From: Geomonas anaerohicana
GTDB lineage: Bacteria > Desulfobacterota > Desulfuromonadia > Geobacterales > Geobacteraceae
Assembly: GCF_016458305.1 (NCBI RefSeq)
Contig: NZ_JAEMHL010000007.1
Span: 1-64,000 of the forward strand
Direction: 5' to 3'
Length of the DNA stretch: 64,000 nucleotides
The notes below the pieces were generated by a model. The model had not been told where the DNA came from. It saw nothing but the letters and a program-made list of their open reading frames with translations, and ran no database searches. Below are positions 36,178 to 45,417 of the stretch, one piece after another (positions within the stretch are counted from its first letter, which is position 1; each line of letters starts with the position of its first letter). The translations under genes were made by a program, and so were the position numbers.

Positions 36178-37878
36178 ATGAAGCTGAACGGAGCACGCAT
36201 CCTGCTGGAGTGTCTCAAACGGGAGGGGGTCGACACGATCTTCGGTTATCCCGGCGGGACCGTCATCAACCTCTACGATGAGCTTTTCTCGTTCAAGGAG
36301 ATCAGGCACATCCTGCCCAGGCACGAGCAGGCCGGCGTCCACGCCGCCGACGGCTATGCCCGCGCCACCGGCAAGGTCGGCGTCGCCATCGCCACCTCGG
36401 GGCCCGGCGCCACCAACACCATCACCGGCATCGCCACCGCCTACATGGACTCCATCCCGATGGTGATCATCACCGGCCAGGTGCCCACCGCGCTGATCGG
36501 CAACGACGCCTTCCAGGAAGCCGACATCATCGGCATCACCCGTCCCTGCACCAAGCACAACTTCCTGGTCAAGGACGTCAAAGACCTCGCCACCATCATG
36601 AAGAAGGCGTTCTACATCGCCCGCACCGGCCGTCCCGGCCCGGTCGTGGTCGACCTTCCCAAGGACGTCCAGATCGCCCAGACCGAGTTCCACTATCCCG
36701 AAAGCGTCGAGATCCGCGGCTACAAGCCGACGGTCGAGGGGCACCCGAAGCAGATCGAGAAAGCGGTTGCCTCCATCGTGCAGGCCAAGAAGCCGGTGAT
36801 CTACGTGGGGGGCGGCGTCATCCTGGCCAACGCGGCGGCGGAACTGGTCGCGGTGGCCAAGCGCCTGGGCATCCCGGTCACCACTACCCTCATGGGCCTT
36901 GGCGCCTATCCTGAGAACGACCCGCAGTCCCTTGGGCTTTTGGGCATGCACGGCACCTACTACGCCAACATGGCGGTCTCCCACTGCGACATGCTGATCG
37001 CCATCGGCGCCCGGTTCGATGACCGCGTCACCGGCAAGATCGCCTCGTTTGCGCCGCACGCGAAGATCGTCCACGTCGACGTCGACCCGACCTCGATCAA
37101 GAAGAACGTCCGCGTCGACCTCCCCATCGTGGGCGACGTGAAGGACGTGCTCGTCAAGATGCTCAAGGTGGCGGACGAGATAGGGCCGGACGCGAAGGCC
37201 TGCCAGACGGCACTCGCCCCCTGGATCGCCGAGATCGACGAGTGGAAGAAGAAGCACCCGATGACCTACAAGCAGTCCACCTCCGTGATCAAGCCGCAGT
37301 ACGTGATCCAGAGGCTGCGCGCCCTGTCCGACCCGGACGCCATCGTGGCCACCGACGTCGGCCAGCACCAGATGTGGACCGCGCAGTTCTTCGGCTTCAC
37401 CGCGCCGAGGACGCTGCTTTCCTCCGGTGGCCTGGGCACCATGGGCTTCGGCCTCCCCGCGGCCATGGGGGCGCAGGCGGGCTTCCCCGAGCGCCAGGTC
37501 ATGGTGGTCTGCGGCGACGGCGGCTTCCAGATGAACATGCAGGAACTCGCCACCATCGTGCAGAACCGTCTCAACGTAAAGATCGTCATTCTCAACAACA
37601 ACTTCCTGGGCATGGTACGCCAGTGGCAGGAGCTCTTCTTCGACAAGCGCTACTCCTCGACCTGCATGGAACTTCCCATCGACTTCATCAAGCTCGCCGA
37701 GGCCTTCGGCGCCACCGGCCTGCAGGCCACCAAGGTGGAAGAGGTCGACGAGGTCATCAAGAAAGGGTTCGCCACCAACGGCCCCGTACTGATGGAGTTC
37801 AAGGTCGCACGCGAGGAGAAGGTGCTGCCGATGGTCCCGGCCGGCGCTTCGCTGACCGAGATGGTGCTTGCCAGCTAA
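36178..37878 (+). CDS. ilvB: Acetolactate synthase, large subunit
   Basis: A 566-aa ThDP and FAD enzyme condensing pyruvate to acetolactate. The catalytic Glu region is RHEQAGVHAADGYARATGK; the ThDP motif is VVCGDGGFQMNMQELATIVQ with NN. The ATG at 36178 (MKLNGARILLECL) is chosen; upstream in-frame codons are leader. Pairs with the regulatory subunit just downstream. Confidence 0.96.
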   Translation: MKLNGARILLECLKREGVDTIFGYPGGTVINLYDELFSFKEIRHILPRHEQAGVHAADGYARATGKVGVAIATSGPGATNTITGIATAYMDSIPMVIITGQVPTALIGNDAFQEADIIGITRPCTKHNFLVKDVKDLATIMKKAFYIARTGRPGPVVVDLPKDVQIAQTEFHYPESVEIRGYKPTVEGHPKQIEKAVASIVQAKKPVIYVGGGVILANAAAELVAVAKRLGIPVTTTLMGLGAYPENDPQSLGLLGMHGTYYANMAVSHCDMLIAIGARFDDRVTGKIASFAPHAKIVHVDVDPTSIKKNVRVDLPIVGDVKDVLVKMLKVADEIGPDAKACQTALAPWIAEIDEWKKKHPMTYKQSTSVIKPQYVIQRLRALSDPDAIVATDVGQHQMWTAQFFGFTAPRTLLSSGGLGTMGFGLPAAMGAQAGFPERQVMVVCGDGGFQMNMQELATIVQNRLNVKIVILNNNFLGMVRQWQELFFDKRYSSTCMELPIDFIKLAEAFGATGLQATKVEEVDEVIKKGFATNGPVLMEFKVAREEKVLPMVPAGASLTEMVLAS

Positions 37879-37905
37879 TTTGCCAACTGCCTTAGGAGGG
37901 TAAAC

Positions 37906-38397
37906 ATGAGACATACCATTGCTGTTCTGGTCGAGAACGAGTTCGGCGTTCTCTCCCGCGTGGTCGGACTTTTTTCCGGGCGCGGCTTCAACATAGATTC
38001 GCTCACCGTGGCTCCCACCAACGACGAGGCGCTCTCCCGCATCACCCTGGTGACCCGCGGCGACGAGCAGATCATCGAGCAGATCACCAAGCAGCTCAAC
38101 AAGCTGATCGACGTGATCAAGGTGATCGACTTCGAACCGGAGCACGCCATAGAGCGCGAGATGGTGCTGGTCAAGGTTTCCGCTGAGGAACAAAGCCGCG
38201 CCGAGGTGCTCCGGATCGCGGATATCTTCCGCGCCAAGGTTATCGACGTGACGCCGAAGTCTTACACCCTGGAGGCGACCGGTGCCCCGGCCAAGGTAAG
38301 CGCCATGGTCGAGCTGCTGCGCCCCCTGGGGCTTAAGGAACTGGTCAGCACCGGCCCCGTGGTCATCGGCCGCGGCGCCAAGGCCTGGAAGGGGTAG
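37906..38397 (+). CDS. ilvN: Acetolactate synthase, small (regulatory) subunit
   Basis: A 163-aa ACT-domain protein giving valine feedback. VLVENEFGVLSRVVGLFSGR and GFNIDSLTVAPT are the ACT core. GGAGG lies before the ATG. In G. sulfurreducens, as I recall it, ilvC follows here; in this window the next gene is psd. Confidence 0.95.
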   Translation: MRHTIAVLVENEFGVLSRVVGLFSGRGFNIDSLTVAPTNDEALSRITLVTRGDEQIIEQITKQLNKLIDVIKVIDFEPEHAIEREMVLVKVSAEEQSRAEVLRIADIFRAKVIDVTPKSYTLEATGAPAKVSAMVELLRPLGLKELVSTGPVVIGRGAKAWKG

Positions 38398-38418
38398 CAG
38401 CTTCTTTTCATTGCATGA

Positions 38419-38481
38419 AAGGCCGTTTTCGGGCTATACTCCCGCTTTGGTGCGCAGGGGTCCGGAAACGGCCTTTTTCTG
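38419..38481 (+). terminator. Rho-independent terminator after ilvN
   Basis: GGCCGTTTTCGG and CCGGAAACGGCC pair across a 30-nt loop and are followed by TTTTTCT. Confidence 0.72.
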
Positions 38482-38537
38482 TCCAGGTTCCGTCGGTTCC
38501 CACAGTTCCCGCACGACTACTTAACAAGAGGTACTAG

Positions 38538-39197
38538 ATGCGCAACACAAATACCCCCGTCGCAGTCGAGGGGTACCCGTTCATCGCCGGTTTCGCCGCA
38601 GTTGCGGCCCTGCTGGCGCTGCTTGGCCAGTTCCTGCATTTCGGCTTTTTCATCCCCGCAGCGCTGTTCCTGCTGCTCGCCCTGTTCTCCCTCTTCTTCT
38701 TCAGAAACCCCGAGCGCACCACACCCGCTGGTGAGAACATGGTGGTGGCACCCGCCGACGGCGAGGTGATCTTCCTCGGCAAGGTGACCGAGCCGCATAC
38801 CGGCGCCGAGATGGAGAAGATCAGCATCTTCATGTCCGTCTTCAGCGTGCACATTAACCGCGCGCCCATTACCAGCAAGGTCGTCGATTCCTTTTACAAC
38901 AAGGGAAAGTTCTATGACGTGCGTGACGAGCGCGCGACCTTCGAGAACGAGCAGCAGGGGCTGGTGCTGGAATCCGCAACCGGTTCGCGGATGGTGGTGG
39001 TGCAGGTTGCCGGGTTGATCGCGCGCCGCATCATCTGCTACGCCAAGGTGGGGGACCAGCTGACCCGCGGGCGCCGCTACGGACTGATCCGTTTCGGCTC
39101 CCGGCTGGACGTGTACCTGCCGCTGGGGACGCGGATTGACGTTGCCATGAATCAGATGACCGTTGCCGGGGAAACCGTGCTGGGGATACTGCCGTGA
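38538..39197 (+). CDS. psd: Phosphatidylserine decarboxylase proenzyme (short form)
   Basis: A 219-aa membrane-associated, pyruvoyl-dependent enzyme making phosphatidylethanolamine. It cleaves itself between G187 and S188 in RFGSRLD to create the pyruvoyl group. Two hydrophobic segments lie at about 17-55. This is the short type common with an archaeal/Bacillus-like pssA. It overlaps pssA by 4 nt. Confidence 0.94.
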   Translation: MRNTNTPVAVEGYPFIAGFAAVAALLALLGQFLHFGFFIPAALFLLLALFSLFFFRNPERTTPAGENMVVAPADGEVIFLGKVTEPHTGAEMEKISIFMSVFSVHINRAPITSKVVDSFYNKGKFYDVRDERATFENEQQGLVLESATGSRMVVVQVAGLIARRIICYAKVGDQLTRGRRYGLIRFGSRLDVYLPLGTRIDVAMNQMTVAGETVLGILP

Positions 39198-39979
39198 GCG
39201 AAGAGAGACCGAAAGTAGAAAGGGAAGGGATGCGCAAGGGGATCTACATCCTCCCCAACCTGTTCACCGCCGGGAGTCTGTTCGCCGGCTTTTACTGCAT
39301 GGTGTCCACCGTGAACGGTGACTACCGGACCGCCGCGCTGTGGATACTGGCCTCCTCCATCTTCGACGGGCTCGACGGCAAGGTGGCGCGCCTGACCGGT
39401 ACCGCGAGCAAGTTCGGCGTCGAGTTCGACTCGCTGGCCGACGTGGTCTCCTTCGGGGCCGCGCCGGGGCTCTTGATGTACTGCTGGGCGCTCAGGCCTT
39501 TCGGGCGGCTGGGGTGGCTGGCCGGCTTCCTGTTCCTGGCTTGTGCGGCGCTCAGGCTGGCGCGCTTCAACGTTCAGGTGGAAACGGTGGAAAGCAAGCG
39601 CTTCGTCGGCCTGCCGACGCCGGCCGCGGCCAGCATGGTCTCGGCCACGGTGCTCTTCTTCTACCACATGGGGTGGCCCGCCTCGTACAACAAGCTCGCC
39701 ATCCTGGTGCTGATCTATTTCCTGGCCCTGCTCATGGTGTCCAACGTGAAGTACTACTCCTTCAAGGACCCGAGCCTGATCAAGCGGCAACCGTTCGCCA
39801 TCCTGGTGCTGGCGGTGCTCCTTTTGATCGTCATCGCCGCCGAGCCGGTGATCATGCTCTTCACCATCTTCATCTGCTACATCCTGTCCGGTCCCATAGG
39901 CTTCCTTATCACCTATCCGCGTCGCCGGCGCCTGGAGCGCGTCATGCATCGCGGCCACGAGGTGAAGAAGAACCACTGA
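39194..39979 (+). CDS. pssA: CDP-diacylglycerol-serine O-phosphatidyltransferase
   Basis: A 261-aa integral membrane enzyme making phosphatidylserine. The CDP-alcohol motif is complete: DGLDGKVAR, then G and two D residues in KFGVEFDSLAD. Its product is the substrate of the psd enzyme; the two genes overlap by 4 nt (GTGA). Confidence 0.95.
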   Translation: MSEERPKVEREGMRKGIYILPNLFTAGSLFAGFYCMVSTVNGDYRTAALWILASSIFDGLDGKVARLTGTASKFGVEFDSLADVVSFGAAPGLLMYCWALRPFGRLGWLAGFLFLACAALRLARFNVQVETVESKRFVGLPTPAAASMVSATVLFFYHMGWPASYNKLAILVLIYFLALLMVSNVKYYSFKDPSLIKRQPFAILVLAVLLLIVIAAEPVIMLFTIFICYILSGPIGFLITYPRRRRLERVMHRGHEVKKNH

Positions 39980-40069
39980 ACCTGGAAACCGTTCAACGTT
40001 CTATGTTCTACGTTAAAAAAACTCACCGAGTGCCGCGACATCAAATTGAGGTTTGGCAGGGTTAAAAGA

Positions 40070-40104
40070 TGACGGCGTTGTCCTTGCGGCAACGCCGTTT
40101 TAGT
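40070..40104 (+). terminator. Rho-independent terminator after pssA
   Basis: ACGGCGTTG and CAACGCCGT form the stem, followed by TTTTA. Confidence 0.72.
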
Positions 40105-40135
40105 TCCTGCTGCGCCAAAATAAAACAAAAAGCGC

Positions 40136-40164
40136 TTGACAGCGGTCGGCGCCTTTTCTATTAT
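40136..40164 (+). promoter_or_regulatory. Sigma-70-type promoter for leuA
   Basis: TTGACA, exactly 17 nt, TATTAT, directly ahead of the T-box leader. Confidence 0.82.
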
Positions 40165-40171
40165 CTCCCGA

Positions 40172-40447
40172 AACTAAAGGCAGTGATGAGGAGTAGTAGC
40201 CTTTCCCTTCCCCTACAGAGAGCCGGTGGTTGGTGCAAACCGGTGAGGAAGCAGGTGAACTCGCCTCGGAGCCGTCGCGGTGAACAACGGTCGTTCTATT
40301 TCCGAAAGGGGAGCTGCCGTGCTAGCCGTGGTCGTTAGCCCGCGTAAAGGGCGCAAGAGGTCCGTCGTTGACGGATGAATGAGGGTGGTACCGCGGAAGC
40401 TTTCAAAAGCCTTCGCCCCTTACTGGGGCGGAGGCTTTTTTTATTTC
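40172..40447 (+). promoter_or_regulatory. T-box riboswitch upstream of leuA, probable Leu specifier
   Basis: The T-box core TGGTACCGCGG is at 40386-40396. It is followed by a terminator (AAGCCTTCGCCCC/GGGGCGGAGGCTT plus T7, about 40407-40443), which the antiterminator competes with. Stem I lies at about 40180-40285. A CUC leucine codon at 40260-40262, followed by G, is at the expected specifier position. Uncharged tRNA-Leu binding would allow leuA transcription. Confidence 0.93.
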
Positions 40448-40541
40448 GGCCTGCTGGTTTTTGCCACCCCGTCTGTTTTAATTAGCAGGCGGGGGAGGGC
40501 AGGCTAACGAGGCAGCATAACCACACAAGGGGGAAGCGCAA

Positions 40542-42089
40542 GTGAACAACACGGAACCGAAGACCATCAAGATCTTTGACACCACACTCAGAGACGGGGA
40601 GCAGTCCCCGGGCGCCAGCATGAACATCGAGGAGAAACTCCGCCTTGCCAAGCAGCTCCAGAAACTGAACGTGGACGTCATCGAGGCGGGTTTCCCGATC
40701 GCCTCCGAAGGGGATTTTGAGGCGGTGAAAAAGGTGGCCCAGACCATCAAGGGGCCGGAGATCGCCGGCCTTTGCCGCGCCGGTTTCAAGGACATCGATC
40801 GCGCCTGGGAGGCCCTCAAGTTCGCCGAGGACAAGGGGCGCATCCACACGTTCATCGCCACCTCCGACATCCACATGAAGTACAAGCTGCAGATGACCCC
40901 GGCCCAGGTGCTCGAGGCGGCGGTGAAAGGGGTAAAGCGGGCGCGCTCCTACACCGGCAACGTCGAGTTCTCCTGCGAGGACGCGGTCCGCACCGATCTG
41001 AAGTTCCTGGCCGAGGTGGTGGGCGCCGTCATCGACGCCGGTGCAACGGTGGTCAACATCCCCGATACCGTCGGCTACACCATCCCCTTCGAGTACTTCA
41101 ACATCATCAAGTACCTGAAGGACAACGTGAAGAACATCGACGACGCCGTCATCTCGGTGCACTGCCACAACGACCTCGGCCTCTCGGTGGCCAACTCCAT
41201 CGCCGCCGTGCAGGCGGGCGCCGGCCAGGTCGAGTGCACCATCAACGGCATCGGCGAGCGTGCCGGCAACTGCTCCCTGGAAGAGTTCGTCATGGCCATC
41301 AGGACCCGCGGCGACATCCTCCCCTTCAGGACCAACGTGGTCACCGAACAGCTCACCCCGGCCAGCCGCCTGTTGACCCAGGTGACCGGTATCGCCGTGC
41401 AGCAGAACAAGGCCATCGTCGGCGCCAACGCCTTCGCCCACGAGGCGGGCATCCACCAGCACGGCATGCTGATGGACAAGTCGACCTACGAGATCATGAC
41501 CCCCGAGTCGGTGGGCTTGAAAGCCAGCGCCCTGGTGCTCGGCAAGCACTCCGGCCGTCACGCCTTCAAGAAGCGGCTGGAGGAGTTGGGGCACGACCTG
41601 GACGAGGAAGCGCTGAACAAGGCGTTCACCCGCTTCAAGGCCCTCGCCGACCTGAAAAAGGAGGTCTACGACGAGGATCTCGACGCCATCGTCGCCGACC
41701 AGACCAAGAAGATCGACGAGAAGTACAAGCTCTCACACATCACCGTCACCTGCGGCTCCTTCGCCGTTGCCACCGCCACCGTGCAGATGGAGATCGACGG
41801 CATGCAGGTGCGCACCGCGGAACTGGGCGACGGCCCGGTCGACGCGACCTTGAAAGCGATCAAGAAGCTCGCCAAGCGCGACGCGCAGCTTTTGCAGTAC
41901 AACGTCGGCTCCATCACCGGCGGCACCGACGCGCTCGGTGAGGTGACCGTCCGCATCACCGAAGGTGAGCGCACCCCGGTGGTCGGCCGCGGTTCCTCCA
42001 CCGACATCATCGAGGCATCCGCCAAGGCCTACATCGACGCCCTGAACCGGCTCTACTTCGCCACCGACCGCGACGTCGAGTCGCTTTAA
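40542..42089 (+). CDS. leuA: 2-isopropylmalate synthase
   Basis: A 515-aa enzyme, first step of leucine synthesis. The catalytic domain begins IKIFDTTLRDGEQSPGASMN, the metal ligands are in VHCHNDLGLSVANSIAAVQA, and a C-terminal LeuA allosteric domain (about 390-505) gives leucine feedback. GTG start with a GGGGGAAG-type site. Controlled by the T-box leader and followed by a terminator. Confidence 0.96.
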   Translation: MNNTEPKTIKIFDTTLRDGEQSPGASMNIEEKLRLAKQLQKLNVDVIEAGFPIASEGDFEAVKKVAQTIKGPEIAGLCRAGFKDIDRAWEALKFAEDKGRIHTFIATSDIHMKYKLQMTPAQVLEAAVKGVKRARSYTGNVEFSCEDAVRTDLKFLAEVVGAVIDAGATVVNIPDTVGYTIPFEYFNIIKYLKDNVKNIDDAVISVHCHNDLGLSVANSIAAVQAGAGQVECTINGIGERAGNCSLEEFVMAIRTRGDILPFRTNVVTEQLTPASRLLTQVTGIAVQQNKAIVGANAFAHEAGIHQHGMLMDKSTYEIMTPESVGLKASALVLGKHSGRHAFKKRLEELGHDLDEEALNKAFTRFKALADLKKEVYDEDLDAIVADQTKKIDEKYKLSHITVTCGSFAVATATVQMEIDGMQVRTAELGDGPVDATLKAIKKLAKRDAQLLQYNVGSITGGTDALGEVTVRITEGERTPVVGRGSSTDIIEASAKAYIDALNRLYFATDRDVESL

Positions 42090-42096
42090 AACCTAA

Positions 42097-42199
42097 CTGC
42101 GGAACACAGAGGACACAGAGGCGCACTGAGGGCACAGAGGTAAAACCTTCTTTCGTTTTTCCTCTGTGCCCTCTGTGGACCTCCGAGACCTCTGTGGTA
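42097..42199. repeat. CACAGAGG palindromic element
   Basis: Repeated ACACAGAGG units on the left are answered by CCTCTGTG units on the right around a TTTCGTTTTT centre, giving a long hairpin of about 100 nt. Confidence 0.65.
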
Positions 42200-42210
42200 G
42201 GGCTTTTGCC

Positions 42211-42252
42211 CCGCACTTGCAGTTGAAACTGTGAGTGCGGGGCTTTTTATTG
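42211..42252 (+). terminator. Rho-independent terminator after leuA
   Basis: GCCCCGCACTTGCAGTT and AACTGTGAGTGCGGGGC form a long stem, followed by TTTTTATT. Confidence 0.88.
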
Positions 42253-42389
42253 CCCTTTCCCGTGGGATCTGTCTGCTCTTCGTTTTTCTTTACATTTTTT
42301 TACTGTATTTGTTTTTAGTACTGTGTAATCTTAAGACTCATTTCTCTAAATGTTTCCCCACACCATCCGATCCATTACAGGTGACAACC

Positions 42390-42902
42390 ATGTCCAGCGG
42401 TCTCCGTTTCTGCCTAGTCGCTTTGACTGTAGCCCTGACCTGTCTGACTGCTCATGCCTTTGCGAAGAAGCCTCTTGAGCTCTGGTCGTTCTTTTATTAC
42501 GACGGCACGGCCTTCGTTGCCGGTAGGCCCGCGCCGTTGACGCCCTTCGTCGCGGTGAGGGACGGCTTCCTCCCGGTGGTCGAGACCAGGGAGGAGCGGA
42601 TCACTGAAGTGAAGATGCCCGAGGGGACCGGTGCCCTGGTAGGAATCTGTTACGTCCAGTCCCATGGCGGGAAGCTGCAAGCGTCCGGAGGGTACGATCC
42701 GGTGCCCATGCTGCCTGTGCAGGTCCTAAGCGGAGACAAGGCGGTCGCCGCGGCGCAGAGTGACAGTAACGGCTATTTTGTCGTCAACCTGCCGCCAGGG
42801 ACCTACAGGATCAGCGGCAACAACCGGTTCACGGAAGTCACAGTTGCAAAAGGTAAGGTAATATTCGCCCCGCTGCGGGTGGGGAAAAGGATGGTGGATT
42901 GA
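42390..42902 (+). CDS. Exported protein with a carboxypeptidase-regulatory-like fold
   Basis: A 170-aa protein with a signal peptide (about 1-25). The C-terminal half ([34 protein letters not shown]) is the beta-sandwich seen in carboxypeptidase-regulatory-like domains. The ATG at 42390 follows CAGGTGA. Its stop overlaps the start of the next gene (TGATG), so both are made together; it may act with that protease. Confidence 0.7.
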   Translation: MSSGLRFCLVALTVALTCLTAHAFAKKPLELWSFFYYDGTAFVAGRPAPLTPFVAVRDGFLPVVETREERITEVKMPEGTGALVGICYVQSHGGKLQASGGYDPVPMLPVQVLSGDKAVAAAQSDSNGYFVVNLPPGTYRISGNNRFTEVTVAKGKVIFAPLRVGKRMVD

Positions 42903-44734
42903 TGGGTAAGTGCTGCAAACTGCTGGTCGCTCTGGCAATTCTCGTTCTGACGTCCTCTCAATGTGTTGCTGCCAGTCTGGACGACTATTACCTCGAGGCT
43001 TTCGGCCTGAAAACCGACACCATTTTGGCCAAGGCTCTGCTCGATGTCCAATTTGTCGAAGCCAAACCGGTCAAGTGCAATACGGACCTGAAGCATTCCT
43101 TGAGAAGGGACTGGAATAACCTCGAAAGCAGCACCCAGGCAGCTTTGAAGACCGTACTCGATACGCCGCCGGTGCTCGCTGCTCCCGCCATCGTCATCTC
43201 CTCTGGTGGCCATTTCAGAATTCACTATTCAACCACGGTAGACGGAGCCCCTGACCTCGCTGCGATCAACAAGTACACCGGCCTCAACCTGGCCAGTTAC
43301 GACGCTTGGGCTTCCATGGTCGGAGATATATTCGAAACGGTCTACAACTACTACGTGCAGCACGGCTACCATATGCCGCCTGCTCTGCCCTATGATGTCT
43401 ACATGCATACACCGATCAGGTCCGGCCGCTTGGTGTATGGACTGACCTCCGACCTGAACCCTGTCCCCTCGGCATCCTACCCGCATGCTTTCAGCAGTTT
43501 CATCGAGGTCAATAAAGACTTTACCGCTGACGTCTTTCAGCCCACGATTTACACACCTTTGCAAAATATGGAAGTAACAGCAGCGCATGAGTTCCATCAC
43601 GCTGTCCAGTTTGGCTACAACGGCTTCTTTGACTACTGGTATGCCGAGATGACATCGACCTGGTTCGAAGACGAGGTTTATGACGATGTCAACCAGTCGT
43701 ACGAGTATCTGGATAGCTACTTGCTGTACCAGACCAATGCGGTTTCACTTACTGCTCCAAGAGACGGGGCCACAGAATATGGAAGGTGGATCTTCAACCG
43801 TTCACTCGCTGAGGAGCATAACACTGTAGACGTAGTGCGCAGCATCTGGGAGAGACTTGCCAAGGTTTCACCTTTAAACTCAGCAGACATCAACATGGTT
43901 CCCGTGATCGAGGCCAGCCTTCACGCCGCGCCCTACAACAGCTCCCTTGCCACGGACTTTTGGACCTTCCTGAAAAAGCTGTATACGCGTGACTGGACGA
44001 CACACCCTGCCGATCTGGCACGGATAATCCCCCCCACCATGTTGGGGAATTACAATGCGTATCCAGTTCCATCCCACACAGTCATTCTGCCATCCTACAG
44101 CTTTGCCTTTTACCGCTTCATACCGTCCTCACAGCCCCTAACTGTGACGTTGAACAAGACGAGCGGGATACAGGCAACACTGTTTAAGAAGGTAAATGGT
44201 GCGTTTAGCGAAGTCCCCCCGGATGCAGGAGGGAACAGCTTCACGGTGAGCGACTTTGCCACTATGAACGCTTTGACTGACGAAGTGGTGCTGCTGGTCG
44301 CCAACACGACCACCCTTGACGGTCACCAGGTGAGTTTCAGTACTGACGGCAGCCCATCTGCAGTCAGCAGCCCCGTCGTGAGCAGCGGCGGAGGCGGCGG
44401 CGGGGGAGGGTGCTTCATCGCGACAGCGGCCTACGGCAGCTACCTGCACCCGAAGGTTGCCGAGCTGCGCGCCTTCCGCGACCACTATCTCTTGACCAAC
44501 GCACCGGGCCGGCTCTTCGTGGCGGCCTACTACAGGCTGAGTCCGCCGATCGCCGACGTGATCGCGCGGCACGAGTGGATGAAAAGCGGAGTGCGGTGCC
44601 TGCTGTTGCCGCTGATCCTGGCGGTCGAACACCCGGCGGCTGCGTTGGGGGTGCTGCTGTTAGTGGTGGTGTTGGGGCTGCGCCAGGGCGTGGTTTTCCT
44701 GAAAGGGAGGGCGCGGGAGGCGGCTGCGGCTTGA
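42902..44734 (+). CDS. Exported putative metalloprotease with a CFI-box C-terminal domain
   Basis: A 610-aa protein. A signal peptide (1-24) is followed by a large domain with the zinc-protease motif HEFHH (H229, E230, H233) and a downstream Glu region [11 protein letters not shown] (249-258), as in MXAN_6640-type putative metalloproteases. A Ser/Gly linker leads to C504 in [10 protein letters not shown], then [11 protein letters not shown] and [13 protein letters not shown]. This is the CFI-box-CTERM region, which ends in a hydrophobic segment and a basic tail. Such domains are thought to act in sorting or anchoring. The substrate is unknown. Confidence 0.8.
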   Translation: MGKCCKLLVALAILVLTSSQCVAASLDDYYLEAFGLKTDTILAKALLDVQFVEAKPVKCNTDLKHSLRRDWNNLESSTQAALKTVLDTPPVLAAPAIVISSGGHFRIHYSTTVDGAPDLAAINKYTGLNLASYDAWASMVGDIFETVYNYYVQHGYHMPPALPYDVYMHTPIRSGRLVYGLTSDLNPVPSASYPHAFSSFIEVNKDFTADVFQPTIYTPLQNMEVTAAHEFHHAVQFGYNGFFDYWYAEMTSTWFEDEVYDDVNQSYEYLDSYLLYQTNAVSLTAPRDGATEYGRWIFNRSLAEEHNTVDVVRSIWERLAKVSPLNSADINMVPVIEASLHAAPYNSSLATDFWTFLKKLYTRDWTTHPADLARIIPPTMLGNYNAYPVPSHTVILPSYSFAFYRFIPSSQPLTVTLNKTSGIQATLFKKVNGAFSEVPPDAGGNSFTVSDFATMNALTDEVVLLVANTTTLDGHQVSFSTDGSPSAVSSPVVSSGGGGGGGGCFIATAAYGSYLHPKVAELRAFRDHYLLTNAPGRLFVAAYYRLSPPIADVIARHEWMKSGVRCLLLPLILAVEHPAAALGVLLLVVVLGLRQGVVFLKGRAREAAAA

Positions 44735-44747
44735 GAAAGAGTCGCCC

Positions 44748-44786
44748 TCACCCCTGCCCCTCTCCCGAAGGGCGAGGGGGTGGACG
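44748..44786. repeat. Palindromic C/G-rich intergenic repeat
   Basis: CCTCACCCCTGCCCCTCTCC and GAAGGGCGAGGGGGTGG. Same family as 17036-17160. Confidence 0.55.
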
Positions 44787-44811
44787 GAACGTGCGGTGTT
44801 ATTGAAGAGGC

Positions 44812-44831
44812 GGGCGAATGATTATTCGCCC
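44812..44831. repeat. 20-bp palindrome GGGCGAAT/ATTCGCCC
   Basis: GGGCGAAT, GATT, ATTCGCCC. A second copy in reverse orientation is at 53289-53308, and similarity extends a few bases on both sides. Confidence 0.8.
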
Positions 44832-44855
44832 CTGCAGGTCTTGCGAGGGCAGGAG

Positions 44856-44903
44856 AACACCGGACAGGGACAACACCGGACAGGGACGATACCGGGCAGG
44901 GAC
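44856..44903. repeat. Three 16-bp direct repeats
   Basis: AACACCGGACAGGGAC occurs twice exactly and once with changes (GATACCGGGCAGGGAC). Confidence 0.85.
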
Positions 44904-44937
44904 AACAAAGTTTACAGAGGTGTCGGGTTCGACGACA

Positions 44938-44976
44938 AAAAAAGGCCCCGCCGGGATTCCGGCGGGGCCTTTTGAC
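44938..44976 (-). terminator. Rho-independent terminator after the cold-shock gene
   Basis: AAGGCCCCGCCGG and CCGGCGGGGCCTT form the stem, with TTTTTTT on the minus strand. Confidence 0.9.
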
Positions 44977-44992
44977 GCTCGAGGCTAAACTA

Positions 44993-45196
44993 TTAGCCCA
45001 GCTTCTTGACGTTGGCGGCCTGCAGACCTTTCGGACCGTTGGTCACGTCAAAGGAGACAGACTCCCCTTCAGCCAGGGACTTGAAGCCTTCCCCGGTGAT
45101 CGCGGAGAAGTGCACGAACACGTCCTCGCCGTTCTCCTGCTCGATGAAGCCGAATCCTTTCGCGTCGTTGAACCATTTAACTTTGCCCTGTGCCAT
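44993..45196 (-). CDS. Cold-shock domain protein
   Basis: A 67-aa single-stranded RNA/DNA chaperone (CspA family). RNP1 is KGFGFIEQ and RNP2 is DVFVHFSAI. The ATG at 45196 has AAGGAGG upstream; the longer frame is leader. The transcript likely has a leader of about 150 nt, as is typical for cold-shock genes. Confidence 0.96.
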   Translation of the reverse strand: MAQGKVKWFNDAKGFGFIEQENGEDVFVHFSAITGEGFKSLAEGESVSFDVTNGPKGLQAANVKKLG

Positions 45197-45350
45197 TGTC
45201 CTGCCTCCTTTTTCTAACCTCCGGAACTCTGCCGGATCTACGTTTGATGCTGCAATTTCCGGAAGGTTCTTGGGCTGGAAATGGCTCAAAGTGGTGGGAA
45301 CCCTTTGGCTTTTCGGCGCGGCAAACTTCCAGAATCAGCTGCTGGAATAA

Positions 45351-45379
45351 AAATTAACATCGTGTAATAACCTTGTCAA
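45351..45379 (-). promoter_or_regulatory. Sigma-70-type promoter for the cold-shock gene
   Basis: On the minus strand TTGACA, exactly 17 nt, TAATTT. The predicted start gives a leader of about 148 nt, which could fold as a cold-responsive 5' region. Confidence 0.75.
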
Positions 45380-45417
45380 GAAAATATTTACAAAACGTTT
45401 TTTTCAAAGCAGCTCTA

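Noticed and set aside
34258-38193. Very long minus-strand frames (594 and 691 codons) opposite ilvD and ilvB/ilvN
   Set aside because: The same codon-bias effect; the proteins on the plus strand are full-length conserved enzymes.
45197-45289. Longer cold-shock protein
   Set aside because: The added residues lie in the 5' leader, and AAGGAGG marks the start at 45196.
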